A stretch of 64,000 nucleotides of DNA from Burkholderiales bacterium (GTDB taxonomy: Bacteria; Pseudomonadota; Gammaproteobacteria; Burkholderiales; Burkholderiaceae_C). The notes beneath the pieces were generated by a model that saw only the letters and a list, made by a program, of their open reading frames with translations, ran no database searches and had not been told where the DNA came from. Of the stretch, positions 25,237 through 33,528 are shown piece by piece. The DNA is taken from the NCBI GenBank assembly GCA_016191525.1, contig JACPOK010000040.1, forward strand, positions 62,001-126,000, written 5' to 3'. Position 1 is the stretch's first letter. Each line of letters begins with the position of its first letter. The translations under genes and the position numbers were made by a program.

Positions 25237-26075
25237 TGCCGGCCGCCCCGGCTTCCGGGTTTTTCGTCGATTTCCAGGACGTCTGGCTCGCCTACAACGA
25301 CGAGCTGCTGGCGCAGCAGCACTTCGCGGTCGAGGCCATCGACCTGAAGGTGCGCCAGGGCGAGTTCATCGCCATCGTGGGACCGTCGGGCTGCGGCAAG
25401 TCCACCTTCATGAAACTGGCCACGGGGCTGAAGATGCCCTCCCGCGGGCGCATCCTGATCGACGGCGACGCCGTGACCGGGCCGCTGAAGATTTCGGGCA
25501 TGGCCTTCCAGGCGCCTTCGCTGCTGCCGTGGCGGACCACGGTGGACAACGTGCTGCTGCCGCTGGAGATCGTGGAGCCCTACCGCAGCAACTTCAAGGC
25601 GAAGCGCGCCGAGTATGAAGAGCGGGCCCGCAAGCTGCTGCAGAAGGTGGGCCTGGGCGGCTACGAGGACAAGTTTCCCTGGCAGCTTTCGGGCGGCATG
25701 CAGCAGCGCGCCAGCATCTGCCGCGCCCTGATCCATGAGCCCAAGATGCTGCTGCTGGACGAGCCCTTCGGCGCGCTGGACGCCTTTACGCGCGAGGAGC
25801 TGTGGTGCATCCTGCGCGACCTGTGGACCGAGCAGCGCTTCAACGTGATCCTGGTGACGCACGACCTGCGCGAATCGGTGTTCCTGGCCGACACCGTGTA
25901 TGTGATGAGCAAGAGCCCGGGGCGCTTCATGGCGAAGAAAACCATTGAACTGCCGCGCCCGCGCGAGCTGGAGCTGACCTATACCAAGGAATTCAGCGAC
26001 ATCGTGCACGAGCTTCGCGGCCACATCGGGGCCATCCGCACAGGAACGCCCGCAGCCGCGGCGGTGGCGCCATGA
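25233..26075 (+). CDS. ABC importer ATP-binding protein
   Basis: A 280-residue ATPase of the nitrate/sulfonate/taurine importer class. Walker A is VGPSGCGKST, the Q-loop is FQAPSLLPW, the signature is LSGGMQQRASI, Walker B is MLLLDEPFGALD, and the switch His is in LVTHDLRES. The ATG at 25233 overlaps the receptor stop; a second ATG follows directly at 25236. It energises the adjacent permease. Confidence 0.93.
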   Translation: MMPAAPASGFFVDFQDVWLAYNDELLAQQHFAVEAIDLKVRQGEFIAIVGPSGCGKSTFMKLATGLKMPSRGRILIDGDAVTGPLKISGMAFQAPSLLPWRTTVDNVLLPLEIVEPYRSNFKAKRAEYEERARKLLQKVGLGGYEDKFPWQLSGGMQQRASICRALIHEPKMLLLDEPFGALDAFTREELWCILRDLWTEQRFNVILVTHDLRESVFLADTVYVMSKSPGRFMAKKTIELPRPRELELTYTKEFSDIVHELRGHIGAIRTGTPAAAAVAP

Positions 26076-26839
26076 AGGGCCGCCGGCTCGAGACATGGTC
26101 GCCCTGGATCCTGCTGGTGGCGGTGATCGCGCTGTGGCAGCTTGTTTGCTCGGCATTCAATGTGTCGGAGTTCATTTTCCCCAGCCCGCTGCGCATCTGG
26201 ACGCAGATGGTGGAATACCGCGGCCTGATCGCCGGCCACGCCTGGCGCACCTACTGGGTAACGATGGCGGGCTTTGGCATCGCCATCGTGGTCGGTGTGC
26301 TGCTGGGCTTTGTCATCGGCAGTTCGCGCCTGGCCTATGCGGCGGTGTACCCGCTGATGACGGCGTTTAACGCGCTGCCGAAGGCGGCTTTTGTGCCCAT
26401 CCTGGTGGTGTGGTTCGGCATCGGCGCGGGGCCGGCCATCCTGACGGCCTTCCTGATCTCCTTTTTCCCCATCATGGTCAACATCGCCACCGGCCTGGCC
26501 ACGCTGGAGCCGGAGCTGGAGGACGTGCTGCGCGTGCTGGGCGCCAAGCGCTGGGACGTGCTGCTGAAAGTGGGGCTGCCGCGCTCCATGCCCTACTTCT
26601 ACGGCTCGCTGAAAGTGGCGATCACGCTGGCCTTCGTCGGCACCACGGTGTCGGAGATGACGGCCGCCAACGAAGGCATCGGCTACCTGCTGATCTCGGC
26701 GGGTTCGGCCATGCAGATGGGCCTGGCCTTCGCCGGCCTGGTGGTGGTGGGCGCGATGGCCATGGTGATGTATGAGCTTTTCAGCTACATCGAGAAGCAC
26801 ACGACCGCATGGGCCCACCGCGGCTCGCAGGGCGAGTAA
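26072..26839 (+). CDS. ABC importer permease, SsuC/TauC type
   Basis: A 255-residue inner-membrane permease with about six helices. It has the family coupling-helix region EDVLRVLGAKRWDVLLKVGLP. Membrane segments begin near residue 8 (PWILLVAVIALWQLVC). It overlaps the ATPase gene by four bases and ends beside ureD. Together with the receptor and ATPase it makes a complete three-component importer. Confidence 0.92.
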   Translation: MKGRRLETWSPWILLVAVIALWQLVCSAFNVSEFIFPSPLRIWTQMVEYRGLIAGHAWRTYWVTMAGFGIAIVVGVLLGFVIGSSRLAYAAVYPLMTAFNALPKAAFVPILVVWFGIGAGPAILTAFLISFFPIMVNIATGLATLEPELEDVLRVLGAKRWDVLLKVGLPRSMPYFYGSLKVAITLAFVGTTVSEMTAANEGIGYLLISAGSAMQMGLAFAGLVVVGAMAMVMYELFSYIEKHTTAWAHRGSQGE

Positions 26840-26847
26840 GCCAGCAC

Positions 26848-27678
26848 ATGGCCTGGCGGGCGAAGCTGCAGCTGGACTACCGCGTGGAGGCGGGGCGCTG
26901 CGTCGCCCGGTTCCTGCATGAGGGGCCGCTGCGCATCCTGCAAAGCCTGTATCCGGAAGGCGATGCGGTCTGCCACAACGTGCTGGTGCACCCGCCCAGC
27001 GGGCTGGTGGGCGGCGACACATTGGACATCAGCATCAGCGCGGAAGCGGGCGCTCACGGCCTGGTGACCACGCCCGGTGCCACACGCTTTTACCGCTCCG
27101 AGGGTGAAACTGCCGCCCAGCGCACCCGCATCTCGCTCGACGCGGGGGCGCGGCTGGAGTGGCTGCCGCTGGAGGCCATCTGCTACAGCGGCTGCATCGC
27201 GGAAAACCGGCTGGAATTGGCGCTGGCGCCGGGCAGCGAGCTGATCGGCTGGGACGTTGCTGCGCTGGGCCTGCCGGAAGCGGGCCTGCCATTCGCCAGC
27301 GGCAGCCTGCAGCAGCACATTGAAATGCCGGGCGCCTGGCTGGAGCGCGGCCGCATCGCGGCTGGCGACGCCCGCCTGATGGATGGGCCACTGGGCCTGG
27401 CGGGCCGGCGTTGCCTGGCGACGCTGTTCCTCGTGGCCGGCACCGAGCTGTCCCGGCCGCGGCGCGAGCGGGCGCTGGAACTGGCGCGCGAAGTGATCGA
27501 AGCGCATCCGCTGGCCGCGACGGCCGGGGCCACTTCGCCGGGGCCGCGTGTGGTCGCAGTGCGGGTGCTGGCACCGCTGGTCGAGCCCGCGCTGGGCCTG
27601 CTCAAGGCGGTCCGGTCGGCCTGGCGGCCTGAACTCTGGGACATGCCGGCTACGGTGCCGCGCACCTGGGCCCTGTAG
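26848..27678 (+). CDS. ureD: Urease accessory protein UreD
   Basis: A 276-residue UreD (UreH) protein, part of the UreDFG complex that delivers nickel to apo-urease. Family segments are QSLYPEGDAVCHNVLVHPP, GLVGGDTLDI, TTPGATRFYRSEG and EWLPLEAICYSG. ATG at 26848 gives the usual N-terminus AWRAKLQLDYR. An in-frame ATG at 26809 inside the permease gene is an alternative, and neither has a clear ribosome site. ureD is ~12 kb away from ureABCEFG and placed at the end of the importer operon, an unusual arrangement. Confidence 0.92.
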   Translation: MAWRAKLQLDYRVEAGRCVARFLHEGPLRILQSLYPEGDAVCHNVLVHPPSGLVGGDTLDISISAEAGAHGLVTTPGATRFYRSEGETAAQRTRISLDAGARLEWLPLEAICYSGCIAENRLELALAPGSELIGWDVAALGLPEAGLPFASGSLQQHIEMPGAWLERGRIAAGDARLMDGPLGLAGRRCLATLFLVAGTELSRPRRERALELAREVIEAHPLAATAGATSPGPRVVAVRVLAPLVEPALGLLKAVRSAWRPELWDMPATVPRTWAL

Positions 27679-27831
27679 CAGGGCAAACCCGCACGCTTCA
27701 GCCCGGCCGTGCAAGCGCCGTCCTACGGCGCAATCGGAGGGCGCCACCCCCAATGCGGTGTGCTCTCCGGCACGGCTGGCGCGATTTCGCCGCGAAACTG
27801 CATTCATCAAACCAGTTTCAAGGAGTTCCCC

Positions 27832-28302
27832 ATGTCTGCCACCGATACCACCCGCTCGCGCAAAAGCCTTGTGTACTTTGGCGTAGCCGCCCTGCTGGCG
27901 GTAACCGCCGCCACTGCCCAGGTTGCCACGGGCACCACGGGCATTGACGCCTCGGGCAGCTACCAGCAGGAAATCAACGCCTGCATGACCGGCAAGACCC
28001 AGCAGGACCAGGCCACCTGCCTGCGTGAAGCCCGAAATGCACAGGCCGACAAGAAGCGCGGCGTGCTCGACAATGCCGGCGGCCAGTTCGAAGCCAATGC
28101 CACCTCGCGCTGCGACGTGCTGACGGGGGAAGACAAGGCTGCGTGCCAGGCCCGCATCCTGGGCTACGGCAGCACCACCGGCAGCGTGGCCGGTGGCGGC
28201 GTGCTGCGTGAGGTCGAAACTGTTGTATTGCCCGCCGGCCAGGGTTCCGTGACCATCGAGCCGCGAACAGCCGATCCGGTCGTGCTGGTTCCGGCCAAGT
28301 AA
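27832..28302 (+). CDS. Small secreted or membrane-anchored cysteine-loop protein, unknown
   Basis: A 156-residue protein of unknown function with a good AAGGAG site. An N-terminal hydrophobic segment (LVYFGVAALLAVTAATAQ) would export or anchor it. The mature part has two similar loops bounded by cysteines, CMTGKTQQDQATC and CDVLTGEDKAAC, which could form disulfides. A clear rho-independent terminator follows, so it is probably monocistronic. Neither neighbour hints at its role. Confidence 0.75.
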   Translation: MSATDTTRSRKSLVYFGVAALLAVTAATAQVATGTTGIDASGSYQQEINACMTGKTQQDQATCLREARNAQADKKRGVLDNAGGQFEANATSRCDVLTGEDKAACQARILGYGSTTGSVAGGGVLREVETVVLPAGQGSVTIEPRTADPVVLVPAK

Positions 28303-28317
28303 ACCTTTTGGCGCTAG

Positions 28318-28341
28318 AAAGCGGGCTGCGGCCCGCTTTTT
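28318..28341 (+). terminator. Rho-independent terminator
   Basis: A stem AAAGCGGGC / GCCCGCTTT with a TGCG loop is followed by more T residues, 15 bases after the stop of the cysteine-loop protein gene. Confidence 0.85.
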
Positions 28342-28411
28342 CATGGCGCAACAATATGTAGGCGGGGCTTTGTCCTACAGAAAGCCGGGCAGTGCGCGGT
28401 AGGCTGGAATC

Positions 28412-29143
28412 GTGACTCATCCAGTATCTCGCCAAGGCCCCGCGGCGGCCCTGTTCTACGGGCTTCTTGCCACCACCGTCGTCGTTTTCGGGGTTGTCTT
28501 TGACCAGATGGCCCAGGTGACACCGCCACACGCGCTGCCAAACGCCGTAGTGCAGGCGCGGGCCGACCTGACCCAGGTGCGGGCATCTCCCGAAGCCACC
28601 TTCGTTGCCCAGTGGATCGTTGATTCGCGCGACAACGCCGGCCTGCCTTTCCTGATCGTCGACAAGGCCCAGGCCCGGCTTTACGCGTTCGACGCCGCTG
28701 GCAGGTTGCGCGCCGACTCACCCGTGCTGCTGGGCGCGGCGCGGGGTGACGACGCTGCCGTGCCGCTCACGCCGGCGGGGCGGTTTGTGGCGGGGCCTGC
28801 CGTAGCCGCGGCAAGCGGCAGCATCGTATGGGCCAATCGCCAGGCTGCAGTGGCTTTGCACGGGAGCTCCGTTGCCCTGGCGTCGGCGCCGGGACACAGC
28901 GCGCAGCGGCTGGCCTCCGGCGAAGCCCGTGACAAGCGAATCTCAGACGGTTCGCTCCACGTGGACAGGGATTTTTTCCGCAGCCACCTGCAGGCTCTGG
29001 GCGCGGCAGCCAGCGTGGCCTATGTGCTGCCCGAGGTGCGCAGCGCGAGGGAAGTGTTCGGCGCCTATGACGTGGAAGACCGGGTGCGCCAGTTCCAGCT
29101 GGCGAAGCAGCGCCCCGCCGCCGTACCGGGACGCAACGGCTGA
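28412..29143 (+). CDS. L,D-transpeptidase-like protein with degenerate active site
   Basis: A 243-residue protein starting at GTG with an N-terminal membrane segment (LFYGLLATTVVVFGVVF). The middle resembles a YkuD/ErfK L,D-transpeptidase: FLIVDKAQARLYAFD, PLTPAGRFVAG and VALHGSSV match the family order. The catalytic motif, normally H/x-G-C-[ILV]-[NR]-[VM], reads ISDGSLHVD, so the nucleophilic cysteine is serine. It is probably inactive as a transpeptidase or has a different role. Family assignment is by pattern only and needs a profile search. Confidence 0.6.
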   Translation: MTHPVSRQGPAAALFYGLLATTVVVFGVVFDQMAQVTPPHALPNAVVQARADLTQVRASPEATFVAQWIVDSRDNAGLPFLIVDKAQARLYAFDAAGRLRADSPVLLGAARGDDAAVPLTPAGRFVAGPAVAAASGSIVWANRQAAVALHGSSVALASAPGHSAQRLASGEARDKRISDGSLHVDRDFFRSHLQALGAAASVAYVLPEVRSAREVFGAYDVEDRVRQFQLAKQRPAAVPGRNG

Positions 29144-29153
29144 GCGGGCCGGA

Positions 29154-29846
29154 TCAGATCGCCACCAGCTGGCGCACGCCGTTGGTTTCCATGTCCTTGC
29201 CCTCGCCGCGGGCGATGAATTCGCCCCGCTCCATCACCAGGTAGTCGTCGGCCAGTTCCTGCGCGAAGTCGTAGTACTGTTCGACCAGCAGGATGGCCAT
29301 GTCGCCGCGGTCGGCCAGCATGCGGATGACGCGGCCGATGTCCTTGATGATGCTCGGCTGGATGCCCTCGGTCGGCTCGTCCAGCACCAGCAGTTTCGGC
29401 CCGGCGGCGAGCGCGCGCGCGATGGCGAGCTGCTGTTGCTGGCCGCCCGACAGGTCACCGCCGCGCCGCCCCAGCATCTGCTTGAGTACGGGGAACAGAT
29501 CGAACAGCTCGGGCGGGACGGGCGTGGAGCCGCTCTTGTACGCCAGCCCCATGCGCAGATTTTCTTCCACCGTGAGGCGGGCGAAAACTTCGCGGCCCTG
29601 CGGCACGAAGCCGATGCCGGCGCGCGCGCGCGCATACGGGGTCGCGTTGTGGATGGGCTGGCCGTTGAATTCGATGCTGCCGGTCTTGATGGGCACCAGG
29701 CCCATCAGCGACTTGAGCAGCGTGGTCTTGCCCACGCCGTTGCGGCCCAGCAGCACCGTGACCTTGCCTTGCCGCGCCTCGAGGCTGACGTCGCGCAGGA
29801 TGTGCGAGCCGCCGTAGTACTGGTTGACGTTCTTGATGGAGAGCAT
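29154..29846 (-). CDS. urtE: Urea ABC transporter ATP-binding subunit UrtE
   Basis: A 230-residue LivF-type ATPase. Walker A is LGRNGVGKTT, the signature LSGGQQQQLAIARAL, Walker B KLLVLDEPTEGIQPS. The pair of residues after the signature and the TEGIQPS motif are typical of UrtE. It is last in the urtABCDE operon, 2 bases from urtD. Confidence 0.94.
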   Translation of the reverse strand: MLSIKNVNQYYGGSHILRDVSLEARQGKVTVLLGRNGVGKTTLLKSLMGLVPIKTGSIEFNGQPIHNATPYARARAGIGFVPQGREVFARLTVEENLRMGLAYKSGSTPVPPELFDLFPVLKQMLGRRGGDLSGGQQQQLAIARALAAGPKLLVLDEPTEGIQPSIIKDIGRVIRMLADRGDMAILLVEQYYDFAQELADDYLVMERGEFIARGEGKDMETNGVRQLVAI

Positions 29847-29848
29847 GT

Positions 29849-30727
29849 TCAGCGTCCCAGGTAGACCTCGATGACCCGCTCGTCAGCCTGCACCTGGTCC
29901 AGCGTGCCTTGCGCCAGCACCGAGCCGTCGCACAGCACGGTGACGATCTCGGAGATGGTCTTGATGAAGCTCATGTCGTGTTCCACCACCATCAGCGAAT
30001 GCTTGCCCTTGAGCGTGAGGAACAGCTCCGCAGTGCGCGCCGTTTCCTCGTCGGTCATGCCGGCCACCGGCTCATCGAGCAGCAGCAGCTTGGGATCCTG
30101 CATCAGCAGCATGCCGATTTCCAGCCACTGCTTCTGGCCGTGGCTGAGCGTGCCGGCCAGCCGCGTGACGCTGTCGGCCAGGTGAATGGTGTACAGCATC
30201 TCGGCCAGCCGGTCGCTGTCGCCGGTATCCAGCCGGAAGAACATCGACGACTTGACGCCCTTGTCGGTCTTGAGCGCCAGCTCCAGGTTCTCGAACACCG
30301 TGAGCTGCTCGAACACCGTGGGCTTCTGGAACTTGCGGCCAATGCCCATCTGCGCGATCTGCGGCTCGGTGTAGCGCAGCAGGTCGATGGTGGAGCCGAA
30401 AAACACGGTGCCTGAGTCGGGCCGCGTCTTGCCGGTGATGATGTCCATCATCGTGGTCTTGCCGGCGCCGTTGGGGCCGATCACGCAGCGCAGTTCGCCC
30501 GGCGCAATGTCCAGGGAGAGATTGTTGATCGCCTTGAAGCCGTCGAAGCTGACGCTGACGTCCTCCAGGTACAGGATGCGGCCATGGGTGGTATCCACTT
30601 CGCCCGGCGCGGCGGCCACACGCGAGAAGCCGGCCGCGCGGCCGCCCGACTCGGTCTTGCCGGCGGGCTTGGGCGGGTTGAGCAGCGCAGCGCGGCGCGC
30701 GCCTTCTTCCATCAGGTCGGGAGTCAT
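29849..30727 (-). CDS. urtD: Urea ABC transporter ATP-binding subunit UrtD
   Basis: A 292-residue LivG-type ATPase with Walker A IGPNGAGKTT, signature LSHGQKQWLEIG (the UrtD form of LSGGQ) and Walker B KLLLLDEPVAGM. The ATG at 30727 overlaps the urtC stop (ATGA). An N-terminal ~45-residue extension, rich in Ala/Gly/Pro, precedes the ABC domain and looks like a flexible tail. Confidence 0.94.
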   Translation of the reverse strand: MTPDLMEEGARRAALLNPPKPAGKTESGGRAAGFSRVAAAPGEVDTTHGRILYLEDVSVSFDGFKAINNLSLDIAPGELRCVIGPNGAGKTTMMDIITGKTRPDSGTVFFGSTIDLLRYTEPQIAQMGIGRKFQKPTVFEQLTVFENLELALKTDKGVKSSMFFRLDTGDSDRLAEMLYTIHLADSVTRLAGTLSHGQKQWLEIGMLLMQDPKLLLLDEPVAGMTDEETARTAELFLTLKGKHSLMVVEHDMSFIKTISEIVTVLCDGSVLAQGTLDQVQADERVIEVYLGR

Positions 30728-31854
30728 TTTCCGCGGCCTTTCAGTTTCTTTACCAGCCCGACGACGCCGCTGGGCAGGAACAGGGTGACCACGATGAACA
30801 GCGCGCCCAGGAAATACAGCCAGTACTCCGGCGCGGTGACCGTCAGCCAGCTCTTGGCGCCGTTGACGATGAACGCCCCGACGATGGGACCGATCAGCGT
30901 GGCCCGGCCGCCGACGGCCGCCCAGATGGCGATCTCGATCGAATTGGCCGGGCTCATCTCGCTGGGGTTGATGATGCCCACCTGCGGCACGTAGAGCGCG
31001 CCGGCCACGCCGCACATCACGGCCGACAGCGTCCAGATGGTGAGCTTGTAGCCGATGGGGTTGTAGCCCGAGAACATCACACGCGATTCGGCGTCGCGGA
31101 TGGCCTGCAGCACGCGGCCGAATTTGCTGGCCACAAGCCAGCGCGCGAACAGGAAGAAAGCCAGCAGCGTCACGCCGGTGATGACGAACAGCAGCATGCG
31201 CATGGAGGGCGTGGCGATCGGCGTGCCCAGGATGCGCTTGAAGTCGGTGAAGCCGTTGTTGCCGCCGAAGCCCGTTTCGTTGCGGAAGAACAGCAGCATG
31301 GCCGCGAACGTCATGGCCTGCGTGATGATGGAGAAGTACACGCCCTTGATGCGCGAGCGGAACGCGAAGAAGCCGAACACGAAGGCAACCAGCCCCGGCA
31401 CCACGACGATGAAGATCAGGGTGGCGATGAAGCTGTCGGAGAACGTCCAGTGCCAGGGGAGCGTCTTCCAGTCCAGGAACACCATGAAGTCGGGCAGGTC
31501 GCTCTTGTAGTTGCCGTCGCGCCCGATCTGGCGCATGAGGTACATGCCCATCGCATAGCCGCCCAGCGCGAAGAACAGGCCGTGGCCCAGCGACAGGATG
31601 CCGGTATAGCCCCAGATCAGGTCCATCGCCAGCGCACAGATGGCGTAGCACATGATCTTGCCCACCAGCGCCACGGCGTAGTCGCTCATGTGGAAGGCGC
31701 TGCCCGCGGGCACCACCAGGTTGAGCAGCGGGGCGAGGGCGCACACCACGATCAGCGCCACGATGAAGGCCGTCCAGCCCGCGCCGCTGAGGACGGAGGG
31801 CTTGCCGGGCAGCACCAGCGGGGCAACGGCCTGGTTGGGGTCTCGCGTCATCAT
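30724..31854 (-). CDS. urtC: Urea ABC transporter permease UrtC
   Basis: A 376-residue LivM-type permease with about ten helices. It carries YTGILSLGHGLFFALGGYAMGMY and GRVLQAIRDAESRVMFSGYN, both diagnostic of the branched-chain amino acid/urea permease family. The start overlaps the urtB stop (TGATG at 31852-31856). It pairs with UrtB in the membrane. Confidence 0.94.
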   Translation of the reverse strand: MMTRDPNQAVAPLVLPGKPSVLSGAGWTAFIVALIVVCALAPLLNLVVPAGSAFHMSDYAVALVGKIMCYAICALAMDLIWGYTGILSLGHGLFFALGGYAMGMYLMRQIGRDGNYKSDLPDFMVFLDWKTLPWHWTFSDSFIATLIFIVVVPGLVAFVFGFFAFRSRIKGVYFSIITQAMTFAAMLLFFRNETGFGGNNGFTDFKRILGTPIATPSMRMLLFVITGVTLLAFFLFARWLVASKFGRVLQAIRDAESRVMFSGYNPIGYKLTIWTLSAVMCGVAGALYVPQVGIINPSEMSPANSIEIAIWAAVGGRATLIGPIVGAFIVNGAKSWLTVTAPEYWLYFLGALFIVVTLFLPSGVVGLVKKLKGRGK

Positions 31855-33425
31855 CAGGCCTCCGCGCTGCGGCCCTTCATCGCGAAGATGCCCTGCGGCC
31901 GCTTCTGGATGAAGATGATGATGAACACAAGTACGGCGATCTTGGCCAGCACCGCGCCGGTCCAGCCTTCGAGCAGCTTGTTCAGCACGCCCAGGCCCAG
32001 CGCCGCGTAGACGGTGCCGGCCAGCTGGCCCACGCCGCCCAGCACCACGACCATGAACGAATCAACGATGTAGCCCTGGCCCAGGTCGGGCCCCACGTTG
32101 CCGATCTGGCTGAGCGCGCAGCCCGCCAGGCCCGCGATGCCCGAACCCAGCGCGAACGCATAGGTGTCGATGCGCGCGGTATTGACGCCCATGCAGGAAG
32201 CGATGGGCCGGTTTTGCGTGACGCCGCGCACGAACAGGCCCAGCCGCGTGCGCCCGATGAGGAAGGCCATGCCCAGCAGCACTGCCATGGCAAAGCCGAT
32301 GATGATGATGCGGTTCCAGGGTAGCTGCAGGTTGCCCATCAGCACCACGCCGCCGCTCATCCAGCTGGGGTTTTCCACGCCCACGTTCTGCGCGCCGAAC
32401 ACCGAACGCACCAGCTGCTGCAGCATCAGGCTGATGCCCCAGGTGGCCAGCAGCGTCTCCAGCGGCCGGCCATAAAGAAAGCGGATGACGCTGCGCTCCA
32501 GCGCGGCGCCCATGAGGGCGGAGGCCGCGAACGAGACCGGCACGGCGGCCAGCAGGTACCAGTCGAACGCGCCGGGCGCGTATTTCTGGAACAGGCCCTG
32601 CACCACGTAAGTGGCGTAGGCGCCGATCATCATCAGTTCGCCATGCGCCATGTTGATCACGCCCATCAGCCCATAGGTGATGGCCAGGCCCAGCGCCACC
32701 AGCAGCAGGATGGAGCCCAGGCTGATGCCGGAGAACATGGCGGCGATCTTGTCGCCCCAGGCCAGCGCCCCTTCCACGGTGCGCAGGGTGGCTTCCAGCG
32801 CCGCCTTGACCTCGGGATCGGATTCGGTCTTCAGCCGCTCCAGCAGCGCGGTCTTGGTGCTGGGGTGGCCGCTGGTGGCCAGCAGGCGCGCGGCTTCCAG
32901 CCGCTTGGCCTTGTCGCTGCTGGAAAGCAGCACCGCGGCGCGCACCATGCCCAGCTGCAGCTTGATCTCGGGGTTGGCTTCGGCCGCGAAGGCCTTTTCG
33001 ATCAGCGGGAGCTTGGCCTCATCCGTCTCGCTCTGCATGGCCTTGACGGCTTCGCGGCGCAGCTTTTCATCGGGCGAGAACAGCTTGAGCGCGGCCATCG
33101 CCGAATCCAGCTCGCCGCGCATGCGGTTGTTGTTGATCACGTCCTCGGCGTCGGCGGGCATGGCCGTTGCGGCGCCCGTGACGGGATCGGTGGGCTTGCC
33201 GTCCCTGACGATGAAGGCCTTGTCACCCGCCAGCTTGACGGCGTCGTCGGTCAGGGCCTGGATGAAGGCCGCGGTCTTGTCGTCGGCGGTGGCAACGGCC
33301 TTGTTCAACGCCTCGATGCGGGCATCCGTTTCGCCGCTGGCGATGGCCTTGGCTTCCGCGGCCGTCAGCGCATGGGCGCTGGCTGCCGTCCAGAGCACGG
33401 CCAGTAAAACGAAACTCTTGATCAT
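31854..33425 (-). CDS. urtB: Urea ABC transporter permease UrtB
   Basis: A 523-residue permease, larger than LivH because of the UrtB-specific N-terminal exported domain. A signal-like leader (MIKSFVLLAVLWTAASAHA) is followed by ~220 mostly helical, HEAT-like residues. The permease part starts near residue 230 with SLGSILLLVALGLAITYGL and NMAHGELMMIGAYATYVVQ. The N-domain could contact the UrtA receptor in the periplasm. A hairpin-bearing spacer separates it from urtA. Confidence 0.93.
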   Translation of the reverse strand: MIKSFVLLAVLWTAASAHALTAAEAKAIASGETDARIEALNKAVATADDKTAAFIQALTDDAVKLAGDKAFIVRDGKPTDPVTGAATAMPADAEDVINNNRMRGELDSAMAALKLFSPDEKLRREAVKAMQSETDEAKLPLIEKAFAAEANPEIKLQLGMVRAAVLLSSSDKAKRLEAARLLATSGHPSTKTALLERLKTESDPEVKAALEATLRTVEGALAWGDKIAAMFSGISLGSILLLVALGLAITYGLMGVINMAHGELMMIGAYATYVVQGLFQKYAPGAFDWYLLAAVPVSFAASALMGAALERSVIRFLYGRPLETLLATWGISLMLQQLVRSVFGAQNVGVENPSWMSGGVVLMGNLQLPWNRIIIIGFAMAVLLGMAFLIGRTRLGLFVRGVTQNRPIASCMGVNTARIDTYAFALGSGIAGLAGCALSQIGNVGPDLGQGYIVDSFMVVVLGGVGQLAGTVYAALGLGVLNKLLEGWTGAVLAKIAVLVFIIIFIQKRPQGIFAMKGRSAEA

Positions 33426-33497
33426 TGGGGAACCTGTAGGGTGGGCAGCACGCTACCCACCATGCAAGCACCGTGCCCCATTCCAGGGCGCGGGGCG

Positions 33498-33521
33498 GAA
33501 ACGGCCCCGGGGGGCCGTTTC
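33498..33521 (-). other. Intercistronic hairpin between urtA and urtB
   Basis: GAAACGGCCCC and GGGGCCGTTTC form an 11-base perfect stem with a two-base loop in the palindrome (likely opening to four or more). No T run follows on the minus strand, so it is better read as an mRNA-stabilising or attenuating hairpin than a full terminator. Such hairpins often raise receptor synthesis above permease synthesis. Confidence 0.6.
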
Positions 33522-33528
33522 GGGCGTC

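Noticed and set aside
27715..27731. Small palindrome GCGCCGTCCTACGGCGC, with related GTCCTAC words near 28372 and 55549
   Set aside because: The shared part is only about seven bases and the flanks differ, so it cannot be called a repeat family from this window; no T run supports a terminator.
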